Shown here in pieces: positions 17,368-25,025 of a stretch of DNA of 64,000 nt. This DNA comes from Bacteroidota bacterium. Lineage in GTDB: Bacteria > Bacteroidota > Ignavibacteria > UBA10030. Every line of letters begins with the position of its first letter. Position 1 is the stretch's first letter. The position numbers and the translations under genes were made by a program. The notes under the pieces were generated by a model. The model did not search any database. It was not told the origin of the DNA and was given only the letters and a program-made list of their open reading frames with translations. The DNA lies in contig JAKAJH010000006.1 of NCBI GenBank assembly GCA_021813905.1, positions 1-64,000 of the forward strand, in the 5' to 3' direction.

Positions 17368-17452
17368 TCGGGTGGAACCCCTCACGTTCCGCGATCGTTG
17401 AAAGAAATGGAGCAAGCGTTCCACACAGTATGAACCTGATATCGAAAGGATC

Positions 17453-18442
17453 ATGATGCAGCAACGTCATCTTGGGCGCTCCGGTCCCGCCGTTTCGGCG
17501 CTGGGACTCGGATGCATGGGCATGTCCGACTTCTACGGCGGACGGAACGATGAAGAATCCATCCGGGTGATTCACCGGGCCATCGAGCTCGGCGTCACCT
17601 TCTTCGATACGGCGGATATGTACGGCGTCGGACGGAATGAGGAACTCGTCGCCAAGGCGATCCGCGGCAAGCGGGACCAGCTGTTCATCGCCACGAAGTT
17701 CGGTAATGTGCGGGGAGCGGATGGCAGCTTCCTCGGCGTGAGCGGCCGGCCGGAGTACGTCCGCTCCGCGTGCGATGCAAGCCTGAAACGGCTCGGCCTT
17801 GACACAATCGATCTGTATTATCAGCACCGCGTGGATCCGGATACGCCGATCGAAGAGACGGTGGGCGCCATGGCGGAACTGGTGAAGGCCGGAAAGGTCC
17901 GGTTCCTGGGTCTATCGGAAGCTGCCCCGGAAACGATCCGACGGGCGTACAAGATCCACCCGATCACCGCGCTCCAGACCGAGTACTCGCTCTGGACCCG
18001 CGACGTGGAGACGGAGATCCTTGCAACGTGTCGTGCGCTGGGAATCGGATTTGTGCCGTACAGTCCGCTTGGGCGGGGATTCCTGACGGCACGTTTCAAG
18101 AAGTCCGATGATTTCTCCCAGGACGATTTTCGCAAGAACCATCCGCGGTTCCAGCCGGAGAATCTTTCGAAGAACACGCAACTGGTGGCTGTGCTGGAGG
18201 CCTTTGCCGCGGAGCGCAAGAAGACTCCTGCGCAGATCGCGCTTGCCTGGGTTCTTGCGCAGGGAGAAGACATTGTGCCGATCCCCGGAACGAAACGTCT
18301 GAAATACCTGGAGGAGAATCTCGGCGCGTTGGACGTGCGGCTCTCGCCGCAGGACCTTCGAACACTCGGCGAAGCGTTCCCGCCCGGCGTGGCCTCCGGA
18401 GAGCGATACGCTCCCTCGGGAATGGCGCGCGTCAACGGTTGA
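17453..18442 (+). CDS. Aldo/keto reductase
   Basis: A 329-residue NADPH-dependent (beta/alpha)8-barrel oxidoreductase of the large AKR group that includes the YajO and pyridoxal reductase types. Catalytic residues are visible: Asp and Tyr in FFDTADMYG (about 53-61), Lys in ATKFGN and His in YYQHRVDPD. The C-terminal cofactor region reads [26 protein letters not shown] lies just before two in-frame ATGs (17453 and 17456); either could be used. The physiological substrate cannot be read from sequence. GATG-type heptads start at its stop codon. Confidence 0.93.
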   Translation: MMQQRHLGRSGPAVSALGLGCMGMSDFYGGRNDEESIRVIHRAIELGVTFFDTADMYGVGRNEELVAKAIRGKRDQLFIATKFGNVRGADGSFLGVSGRPEYVRSACDASLKRLGLDTIDLYYQHRVDPDTPIEETVGAMAELVKAGKVRFLGLSEAAPETIRRAYKIHPITALQTEYSLWTRDVETEILATCRALGIGFVPYSPLGRGFLTARFKKSDDFSQDDFRKNHPRFQPENLSKNTQLVAVLEAFAAERKKTPAQIALAWVLAQGEDIVPIPGTKRLKYLEENLGALDVRLSPQDLRTLGEAFPPGVASGERYAPSGMARVNG

Positions 18443-18461
18443 TGTCGGATGACGGATGGAG
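18441..18461 (+). repeat. GATGNNG heptads at the aldo/keto reductase stop
   Basis: Three heptads GATGTCG, GATGACG, GATGGAG begin inside the TGA stop codon. In gene orientation the unit equals that of the ten-unit array after the first S46 gene (GATGGAG). Confidence 0.65.
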
Positions 18462-18486
18462 GGGCCGACGATCGGTCGGGCCCCTT
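18460..18486 (+). terminator. GC-rich hairpin after the aldo/keto reductase
   Basis: AGGGGCCGA and TCGGGCCCCTT can pair with one bulged base across a 7-base loop. The run that follows is only TT, so this is at best a weak rho-independent terminator. The rest of the 228-base gap (18487-18670) holds no recognisable gene or signal. Confidence 0.4.
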
Positions 18487-18670
18487 CGCCGTTCACGTCA
18501 GGTCCCGTCGCTCCGCTTTCCCGAACCTCCCAGCCCGCACCGGGAACCTTTCGCGAATTCGCTGTCTCAAGTCTTGTCCTCCGGCCGGTAGAACTCACGC
18601 AGGCGCGTCTTGCACCGGAGGACATTTGTTCGGAAATTTGAGTGTCACGATCAGATTCCCGAAAGCAACC

Positions 18671-19579
18671 ATGTCCGAACCACAAGCAGATCCGTCGCTC
18701 GCCCCCGACCGGGAAAAAGCGATCCGTGCCATCAAGATCCTTCTCTTCAGTGCCTCGATCGTCGCGGCGATTGTCGGCGGTGCCGTTGCGGCTTCTGTGG
18801 CGCACGTCAGCCTGTTTCTCTTCTTCCTCGCGACAGCGGGACTGTTCATCGGTCAGGCTGGCGGCGACTATCTCTACTACTATTTCACCCACTTTCACAC
18901 CGACGCGCGTGACGCCCACACGAAGATCTTTGCCGGCTGGCGGCCCTTGTTCACCGGAACAGTCATCCAGCCGGAACAAACGCTGCACGCCGGCATTGTG
19001 TGCCTGGCGCTCGACCTCGCGATTGCAGCATTTTTTGTACTGCGCCTCGGTCCGGATATCCTGTGGTTTGCCCTCGGCGGCGGACTGGTGGCGATCTTCT
19101 TTACGCCGCTCATGCTGCGCGGATTGAAGGAGCCGGTGATCTTCGTGACGTTCGGTCCGCTGTGCATCGTCGGTATGGCGTTCGCCCTCACCGGAAGCTG
19201 GGCGATCCTCGTGCCGGCCCTTGTGGCCTCCGTACCGGTGGGGATCTTTATCACCGTGGTGGCCTATCTGAAAAGCGCGCGGTTCGATGTCGTGGACGCG
19301 GCAGGCGAGTCGGTGGTGCTGAAGCTCAGCCGTGCGGCCATCATTGTGCTGCTGGCGCTCGGCTATCTCAGCCTGATCGTCGGAGTCGTGGCGCGGGTGC
19401 TGCCCCCGCTGTCGCTGCTCGGACTGGTGTCGCTCCCGCTGGCGGTGGGCGTGGTGCGCGTGGTACGCGGGACCAGCAGCCGTGTGTCCGAATATCTGTG
19501 GGCGACGGTCCGGAGCATTGTCGTGTCGGTGGTCGTCGGACTCTTCATCGCAGCCGCATTCGTCATTCCAATCTCATAA
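18671..19579 (+). CDS. UbiA-family prenyltransferase homologue with a degenerate first Asp motif
   Basis: A 302-residue polytopic membrane protein (about eight or nine helices). I start it at MSEPQADPSL; the 74 upstream residues of the track ORF are not protein-like. It aligns by eye with the next gene along its whole length. The first Asp-rich motif, which should bind Mg-prenyl diphosphate, reads GGDYLYYYFTHFH instead of a DDxxD pattern. The second region keeps only a DVVD (ARFDVVDAAGE). It may therefore be a non-catalytic partner or have changed chemistry. The downstream gene begins 14 bases later, so the two are surely one unit. A MenA-like or lycopene-elongase-like role for the pair is speculation. 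Confidence 0.75.
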   Translation: MSEPQADPSLAPDREKAIRAIKILLFSASIVAAIVGGAVAASVAHVSLFLFFLATAGLFIGQAGGDYLYYYFTHFHTDARDAHTKIFAGWRPLFTGTVIQPEQTLHAGIVCLALDLAIAAFFVLRLGPDILWFALGGGLVAIFFTPLMLRGLKEPVIFVTFGPLCIVGMAFALTGSWAILVPALVASVPVGIFITVVAYLKSARFDVVDAAGESVVLKLSRAAIIVLLALGYLSLIVGVVARVLPPLSLLGLVSLPLAVGVVRVVRGTSSRVSEYLWATVRSIVVSVVVGLFIAAAFVIPIS

Positions 19580-19593
19580 TCGCAGGATCCGTC

Positions 19594-20499
19594 ATGACGT
19601 TGAAGCAATACGCTGTCGTCTGGTTCAAAGCGGCCCGAGCGCCGTTTCTGGTGGTTTCGATCATTCCGTCCATTCTTGCGGGGCTGATCGTGTGGAGTCA
19701 TGGTTCCATCGACGCAACGCTGTTCTGGCTGGTGACGATCGGCGTGGTGATGGCGCACTCGGCCGGAGATTTCGTGGATGATTACTTCGACTTCAAGAAG
19801 GGAAATCTGGGGAACAAGGAGAAGCAGTTTCACGACAGCCCGTTGATCGACGGTACGGTGACGGCTCGGCAGGTGATGGTGGCGGCGCTGCTGTGCGTGG
19901 CGATTGCGCTGGCGACGGGGATCTACGCGTTCTCCGTGGTGGGCATGCCGGTCGTGTGGCTGACGATCCTCGGTACCGTCATCGTCTTCTTCTACACCTC
20001 GCCGCCACTGATGCTGAATTACCGGGGCCTTGGTGAAACGGCGTTGTTCGTGGCATTCGGGCCGATGATCGTGGGCGGGATCTCGTACGTCCTGCGTCCG
20101 GTCTTCGACTGGGAGCCGCTGCTGGCATCGATCCCGCTCGGTATCTTCACGATGAATGTCGGACTGGTCAGCAATACGTTTGACCACGATGACGATGTGA
20201 AGTCCGGCAAGCGCACGCTGCCGGTTCGCTTCGGTCAGGCGGCGGCGGTGCGCGTACTCGCGGCCGGGTCGGTCTTCGCGTATGCGGTGATCGTCGCGGG
20301 GGTCGCGCTGAATGTGCTCACGCCGTGGAGTCTGATCGCGCTGCTGGGATCTCCGCTCGCTTTCACGGTGGTGAAAGCGACGAGCCAGTACCACGACACC
20401 GCGCATTACACCGGGGCCATGACGAAAGCCATTGCCTTAACGTCGGTGACCGGGATCCTGCTCTGCGTAGCCTACGGGATGGTGGTGCTGATGCGTTGA
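19594..20499 (+). CDS. UbiA-family prenyltransferase (MenA-like)
   Basis: A 301-residue integral membrane prenyltransferase with both Asp motifs: AGDFVDDYFDFKKGN (about 50-64) and NTFDHDDDVKSGKRTLPVRFG (second motif split at about 190-210). The latter, with the KSGKRTLPVRFG tail, is closest to the MenA/UbiA quinone branch, so 1,4-dihydroxy-2-naphthoate is a candidate acceptor, but UbiA enzymes vary widely. Start is ATG at 19594; the 499-aa track ORF adds a frame-shifted overlap with the preceding gene. It converges on hpnE, whose pathway also handles isoprenoid chains. Confidence 0.85.
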   Translation: MTLKQYAVVWFKAARAPFLVVSIIPSILAGLIVWSHGSIDATLFWLVTIGVVMAHSAGDFVDDYFDFKKGNLGNKEKQFHDSPLIDGTVTARQVMVAALLCVAIALATGIYAFSVVGMPVVWLTILGTVIVFFYTSPPLMLNYRGLGETALFVAFGPMIVGGISYVLRPVFDWEPLLASIPLGIFTMNVGLVSNTFDHDDDVKSGKRTLPVRFGQAAAVRVLAAGSVFAYAVIVAGVALNVLTPWSLIALLGSPLAFTVVKATSQYHDTAHYTGAMTKAIALTSVTGILLCVAYGMVVLMR

Positions 20500-20553
20500 T
20501 CTGTGCCGTGCACGACTCGGGGAAATCCCCCCGTTCACACACTTACGTGCCGT

Positions 20554-20567
20554 CGTACGCTCGTACC
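20554..20567 (-). repeat. Short GTACGAG repeat downstream of hpnE
   Basis: In the orientation of hpnE the convergent gap reads GGTACGAGCGTACGA, two units of the octanucleotide family found after rsgA and the ftsB-like gene. The rest of 20500-20578 shows only a small CGGGG/CCCCG hairpin. Confidence 0.55.
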
Positions 20568-20578
20568 GCGCCGTCCGT

Positions 20579-21928
20579 TTACCCGCCCATCCGCTCCGCG
20601 GCTCTCCGTCCGCTTAATACCGCCCCTTCGATCGTGGCGGGATATCCGGTGTCGGTCCAGTCTCCGGCAAGGAACAAATTCGCCAGGGCAGTGTCCGTGC
20701 GCGGCCGGAACGCCTCCAGTCCCGGCTCCGGTACGAAGGTCGCCCGCTTCTCTCTTATCACTATCGCGTGTCGCAGCGTCGCTTCCTTGACGCGCGGCAG
20801 ATAGCGCTGCAGTTCTTCCACCCCCATCCGCACCACCGCGTCCTTTTCCCAGTTGTCGTATTCATCCGCACCGCTGACCGTCAGGGAGAGCTGCATTCCC
20901 GGCGCTCCGGCTCCCGTCATCCGCGTCCGATTGAAGACCCAGTGAATGCGTGAGCCCAGCAGTGCGGCGAACTCCTGCGTCATTACATCGCGGTCGAACC
21001 AGAGATTGATCCCCAGGATCGTGGACGGACGATAGTGCTGCGACATTGCCCCGGGTGGAACCGGCTTCCTGGCCTTCAGCACCAGTGAAGGAAACACACG
21101 CTCAAAGGCGAAGAACGGCAGCGTGCTGATGCAGGCCGAAGCGGAATAGACCGCACCGCGTTCGGTCTTCACAGCACGGATCGTGTCGCCGAGGATGTCC
21201 ACGGCTGAGATATCTTCGCCGGTGCGAACGGCGCCGCCGTGCTGCTCGATGAACCGGACCGCCGGATCGACCAGGACCTCGCTCAGTCCGGCGCGCGGGA
21301 TGAGCATGCTCGCATTCTGCGCATTGCCCAGGAAAGCCGCACGCAGCACGCGGAAGAACAGCAGAGCCGACACATGCTCCGGGCGTTCATTCAGTGCGCC
21401 GATGGCAATGATGTCCCACAGATGTCGGCGAGCGGCTTCGGATTGACCGAGTTGTCTCAGCCACGCGTCCACCGTTATCGTGTCAAGCCACTGCTCTTTG
21501 CGCGGTGACGTGCCGACGATCGCGGCTCCGACCGTGAGAAGCTTCAGGCGGTCGGTGAAAGAAAGGGAGGACAGATCCAGCATGCCCAACCCGACGTGCA
21601 GGGGGGCGGGGAGTGACGGACAGGCCAGCGATGCGGTGCGTCCCCCGGCATGGATGAAATCGATGCGAAGCGACGGCTGAAGGAATGTCAAATGCTCGGA
21701 GCCGATCAGCGACAGATACCGCCGCGTGGCGGCGTAGCACCCCATCAGGAGATGCTGGCCGTTGTCAATCGTGTCGCCCGTCGTCGGATCGACGAAGGAG
21801 CGCGTGCGTCCCCCGGCATACGGGCGCTGTTCCAGCACAAGCACGCGCATGCCGCGTCGCGTCAGCTCTACGCCGGCGCTGAGACCCGCGAGACCGGCAC
21901 CAAGGATGAGAACGTCGGGAGAAGGCAC
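20579..21928 (-). CDS. hpnE: Hydroxysqualene dehydroxylase
   Basis: A 449-residue FAD-dependent amine-oxidase-fold enzyme that converts hydroxysqualene to squalene, the last step of the bacterial HpnCDE route. The dinucleotide-binding site GAGLAGLSAGVELTRRG (about 8-24) is followed by LEQRPYAGGRTRSF. The C-terminal FAD segment reads FLAGDWTDTGYPATIEGAVLSGRRAAE. It is the last gene of a minus-strand hpnC-hpnD-hpnE unit, 144 bases after hpnD; that gap carries heptad repeats. No squalene-hopene cyclase lies in the window, so the end product (hopanoid, sterol or other) is unknown. Confidence 0.93.
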   Translation of the reverse strand: MPSPDVLILGAGLAGLSAGVELTRRGMRVLVLEQRPYAGGRTRSFVDPTTGDTIDNGQHLLMGCYAATRRYLSLIGSEHLTFLQPSLRIDFIHAGGRTASLACPSLPAPLHVGLGMLDLSSLSFTDRLKLLTVGAAIVGTSPRKEQWLDTITVDAWLRQLGQSEAARRHLWDIIAIGALNERPEHVSALLFFRVLRAAFLGNAQNASMLIPRAGLSEVLVDPAVRFIEQHGGAVRTGEDISAVDILGDTIRAVKTERGAVYSASACISTLPFFAFERVFPSLVLKARKPVPPGAMSQHYRPSTILGINLWFDRDVMTQEFAALLGSRIHWVFNRTRMTGAGAPGMQLSLTVSGADEYDNWEKDAVVRMGVEELQRYLPRVKEATLRHAIVIREKRATFVPEPGLEAFRPRTDTALANLFLAGDWTDTGYPATIEGAVLSGRRAAERMGG

Positions 21929-21934
21929 AAGTCA

Positions 21935-21955
21935 GAATTCAAAATTCAAAAGGAG
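21935..21955. repeat. AAATTCA heptads in the hpnD-hpnE gap
   Basis: GAATTCA, AAATTCA, AAAGGAG in direct succession, an AT-rich heptad run just upstream (in gene orientation) of the hpnE start. Confidence 0.6.
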
Positions 21956-22045
21956 AGAGGGGATTGGCAAACGAAAGCAATCATCGGGCGGCCTTGGAAC
22001 CGGTGGGCAGGCGAAGCGTCTCCATACTCCCGCCATACAACCTTG

Positions 22046-22066
22046 ACTGTCAATTGTCAATTGACA
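22046..22066. repeat. ATTGNCA heptads after hpnD
   Basis: ACTGTCA, ATTGTCA, ATTGACA in direct succession, ending 6 bases from the hpnD stop. The same heptad family follows waaA. Between 21956 and 22045 I see nothing else. Confidence 0.75.
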
Positions 22067-22072
22067 TCCGAT

Positions 22073-22957
22073 CTATGCCGGCAGCTGCGTGCGAATGTAG
22101 CGATGAAAGTTCTTGGGAAACTTGTTCCGCACGCGCAACGCGATGGCGACGAACAGCTTGATCGGCGACGAGAGCCGGATGCGGCGGTCAAAGACGTTGT
22201 AGTGCGACCGCTCGATGCGCCGAAGGAGCAGGTAGTAGATGTTTCCCATCGTTCGGGCGGCAGAGAAGAGCACTTTGTCCTCCTCGGCGAGCGACGATTT
22301 TGCACGGCGAAAATATTCGTGCGCGCGCTGACACTCGAACTTCATCAGTTCCACGAATCGTTCGTTGTACGTTCCGGCAAACAATTCCTCTTCCGTGTAC
22401 CCGAACCGATGAATATCTTCCAGCGGCAGATATATGCGTCCCCGCTTCGCGTCCGACTTGATGTCGCGCAGAATGTTCGTCAACTGAAGCGCGATGCCCA
22501 GATTGATTGCATATTGGCGCGTCTCGGCGTTGCGGTAGCCGAAGACCTCTGCGCAGATTAATCCCACCGTCGACGCAACCCGGTAGCAGTACTGCTCGAG
22601 TTCGCTGAAGGTGCCGTAGCGGTTCTGCGTCAGATCCATTTCCATTCCCTTGATCAGGTCGTAGAAGTGGTCGACCGGAATCCTGAACCGGTGAATGATC
22701 GTCCCCAGCTTGTTCAGTAGCGTGAACGTCGAGACGCCGTACAGTGCTCGTTTCAGCTCATCCGTCCAGTGCAGCAAGCGGGCATGCTTCTCCGTATCGT
22801 CGGGCCCTTCATCGACGATATCGTCCGTCACCCGGCAAAACGTATAGATCGTTTCGATCGCGTCTCGCTGGGGCTTGGGCAGAATCAGGAAGGAGTAGTA
22901 GAAATTACTCTGTCTGTTCTGCGTGATGTCCGGTATGATGGTGTCGGCGGTGTGCAT
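22073..22957 (-). CDS. hpnD: Presqualene diphosphate synthase
   Basis: A 294-residue all-helical enzyme of the trans-head-to-head isoprenyl synthase family. It condenses two farnesyl diphosphates into presqualene diphosphate. The two Asp-rich motifs are FCRVTDDIVDE (about 41-51) and QLTNILRDIKSDAKRGRIYLP, with the typical PLEDIHRFGYTEEEL after it. It starts 3 bases after the hpnC stop, so translation is probably coupled. Assignment of HpnD rather than HpnC rests on gene order and on the FYYSFLILPKPQRDAI opening seen in HpnD proteins. Confidence 0.92.
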   Translation of the reverse strand: MHTADTIIPDITQNRQSNFYYSFLILPKPQRDAIETIYTFCRVTDDIVDEGPDDTEKHARLLHWTDELKRALYGVSTFTLLNKLGTIIHRFRIPVDHFYDLIKGMEMDLTQNRYGTFSELEQYCYRVASTVGLICAEVFGYRNAETRQYAINLGIALQLTNILRDIKSDAKRGRIYLPLEDIHRFGYTEEELFAGTYNERFVELMKFECQRAHEYFRRAKSSLAEEDKVLFSAARTMGNIYYLLLRRIERSHYNVFDRRIRLSSPIKLFVAIALRVRNKFPKNFHRYIRTQLPA

Positions 22958-22960
22958 GAA

Positions 22961-23839
22961 CTAGCGTTTGCGTGCCTGCCAAAGGAGGCCAATCTTGTCG
23001 AACGGCGACAGCGTCGGCCGCCGGCGAAAAACGTCGAAATTCTGAGCCCGGATCTTTCCGAGAATCCGCATCCCGCCGTGCCAGGTCAGCCGCAATTCGG
23101 CAGCAATGTCTCGCCCGACCAGATCCAGCAGCGGGGCGCCCTCGGTGAAGATCTCCTCAGTCCGGCCCACCTCAAATGCCATCAGGTCCTGAAAGCGCTT
23201 GCCGAACCGGCGCGCAAACAGGTCCTGCTCGGTAAAGCCGAACCGGTCCAAATCCTCCAGTGGAAGATACACCCGGTCCTTCGAAAGGTCAACAGTCACG
23301 TCCTGCCAGAAATTGGCCAGCTGGAGCGCCGTGCAGATCGAGTCCGACAGAGCCTGCATGGAATCGCTCCGGTAGTTGAACAGCAGCAGCACCAGCCGCC
23401 CGACCGGATTGGCCGAGTTCTCGCAATACGCCAGCAAATCCTCGAAGGTGTCGTACCGATGCACGGTGACGTCGGTGCGAAACGCGATGAGCAGGCTCTG
23501 GAGCAATTCCACCGGGATCTGGAACCGCTCGATCGTGTCGGCCAGCGCGATGAAGACCGGGTGCGTGGCGTGGCCGTTCACGCAGTCGATCAGTCGCTGT
23601 TCCCACGAGTTCAGATTTTCGATCCGTTCCGCCGGCGTCCAGCCCGGCTCGTCGGCGAAGTCATCCGCGATGCGCGCAAACGCGTAGAGCGCGCTGACGT
23701 ACGGCCGCTTGTCCCGCGGCAGAAACAGTGACGCGACGGGAAAGTTCTCGTAATGACTGCGCGTGACGTGCTCGCAGTGGCGAAAACTCTCCGCCAGAGT
23801 CCAGTGCTTGCGCGCGATGTGAAGTTCCGGTGCGTTCAT
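22961..23839 (-). CDS. hpnC: Hydroxysqualene synthase
   Basis: A 292-residue homologue of HpnD that converts presqualene diphosphate to hydroxysqualene. The start is MNAPELHIARKHWTL; twenty upstream residues of the ORF are discarded. Motifs are FARIADDFADE (about 51-61) and QLANFWQDVTVDLSKDRVYLPLEDLDRFG. The SHYENFPVASLFLPRDKRPYV stretch (given here as a split reference to about 30-50) is typical of HpnC. It is the first gene of the hpnCDE unit. The 80 bases before it show no strong promoter. Conservation of all three steps means the cell should make squalene without a eukaryote-type squalene synthase. Confidence 0.92.
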   Translation of the reverse strand: MNAPELHIARKHWTLAESFRHCEHVTRSHYENFPVASLFLPRDKRPYVSALYAFARIADDFADEPGWTPAERIENLNSWEQRLIDCVNGHATHPVFIALADTIERFQIPVELLQSLLIAFRTDVTVHRYDTFEDLLAYCENSANPVGRLVLLLFNYRSDSMQALSDSICTALQLANFWQDVTVDLSKDRVYLPLEDLDRFGFTEQDLFARRFGKRFQDLMAFEVGRTEEIFTEGAPLLDLVGRDIAAELRLTWHGGMRILGKIRAQNFDVFRRRPTLSPFDKIGLLWQARKR

Positions 23840-23919
23840 TCGGAGCCGATGGCGGATTGATCGGCCATCGTGGTGGGTTGAATATGAAGAACGGCGCAAG
23901 GAAAAGCAAGCGCCCGCGG

Positions 23920-24873
23920 TTAACGCACCAGGGCGATTTGCTGTGCGTGGCGCAGCATCCCGGCCCTGCCCGGCACCGATGCATCGGGCGTCACGACGTA
24001 GAGACCCGACGCGACGGCCGCCTCCCAGAAAACGTGATGCGTCCCTTCCGGGAACTCCCGCTCGGCCAGCACCGCCACGGTGCGACTCAACAGATCATGC
24101 ACGGCCAGCCGGATCCTGCTGCGGACCGGAAGCGTGAATCAAATAACCGTCGGGCCGTTGACCGGATTGGGATACGCCGGATGCAAAAAGTGAGCCCGGA
24201 CGGCGCTGATCTCCCGGTGACGTGAGAAGGGATCGACCGGGCGGTCCAGAAAAGACCGTCGCTGTGTGCGGCGTACACCCGTGATCCCACCACAGCCAAA
24301 TCGCGGATCTCCACGATATGTTGCCAGCGCGGCGACGGCGCCCGAAATGCTTCTTAGCAGGCTGTCGCTCTCGAGGATCCATGTCGCGGCGGATTCGGAC
24401 CAGCGGTATGCACCGCCGCCCGTTCCGCAATACAGCGTATCGTTCCGGACGGCGAGCTTCTGGATCTGCGTTGCGCCAAATGTGCTGAGGCCGGCGGTCA
24501 GATGGGTCCAGTGCGTCCCGTCGTCGGAGCTGCGCACGACGCCGCCGGCGTAGGTCCCTCCGTACAACCAGCCACCGTGGATTGTCAGCGCGGTGAACCC
24601 CTGATCGTCCGACAGCAACGGAGAGATCCCGAACCAGCTCTGCCCGCCGTCGGTCGACCGGTAGGCACACAAGTCGTCCGCCGCCCGGAGAATGCCGTCG
24701 ATCATCCCGCATACGTAGAATGAGGACGCCGGAAGCTCCGTGACGCGGGACCATATCGCGTTCTGCGAGAATGTTGGCGTCAGGGCGCTTGCCTGGAGCA
24801 GAATCACGCCGGAGAGCACCGTCCGTCGCGTCTGCAGAAAGAGATCCACGAGGGTCTGATTCATATCATTCAT
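23920..24873 (-). pseudogene. Broken secreted BNR-repeat protein with T9SS sorting domain
   Basis: The frame starting at 24873 encodes a signal-like N-terminus, then BNR/sialidase-type repeats (YRSTDGGQSW, VRSSDDGTHWTHL) and the start of a T9SS domain, AYPNPVNGPTVI. It is then cut by an in-frame TGA at 24139-24141. Translation past that stop in the same frame gives FTLPVRSRIRLAVHDLL and a full typical sorting domain ending QQIALVR at 23920; a CGA-to-TGA change would explain the stop. Between about 24350 and 24240 the best protein-like reading (RWQHIVEIRDLAVVGSRVYA) is in another frame, which implies two compensating frameshifts as well. Three lesions in one gene suggest a decayed gene; sequencing error could mimic the indels. 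Confidence 0.8.
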
Positions 24874-25025
24874 CTGTGGTTGATGAATATTCCAGCGGGG
24901 GTGACACTGTGATCGGAGGGGGCACCGGTGAGATAACGCGAACGCACCGCCTCCAGGGACCTAAACCGGGAAAGGTCCGCGGAAGTTTCGGGCAAAGGGA
25001 GATGAGCGAAGCGGGGGAATAACGG
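24874..25025. other. Intergenic region after the cyclase gene
   Basis: This 152-base gap separates the cyclase stop from the pseudogene start. The only structure I see is a 5-bp inverted repeat (GGACC/GGTCC, 24957-24978), too weak to call a terminator. Confidence 0.4.

Noticed and set aside
24139-24141. TGA as selenocysteine or reassigned codon
   Set aside because: No SECIS-like hairpin seen after it, frameshifts occur in the same gene, and TGA is a normal stop in many intact genes here.
24095-24754. 219-aa ORF in the broken BNR gene
   Set aside because: Third-frame shadow; no BNR or sorting motif reads in it.
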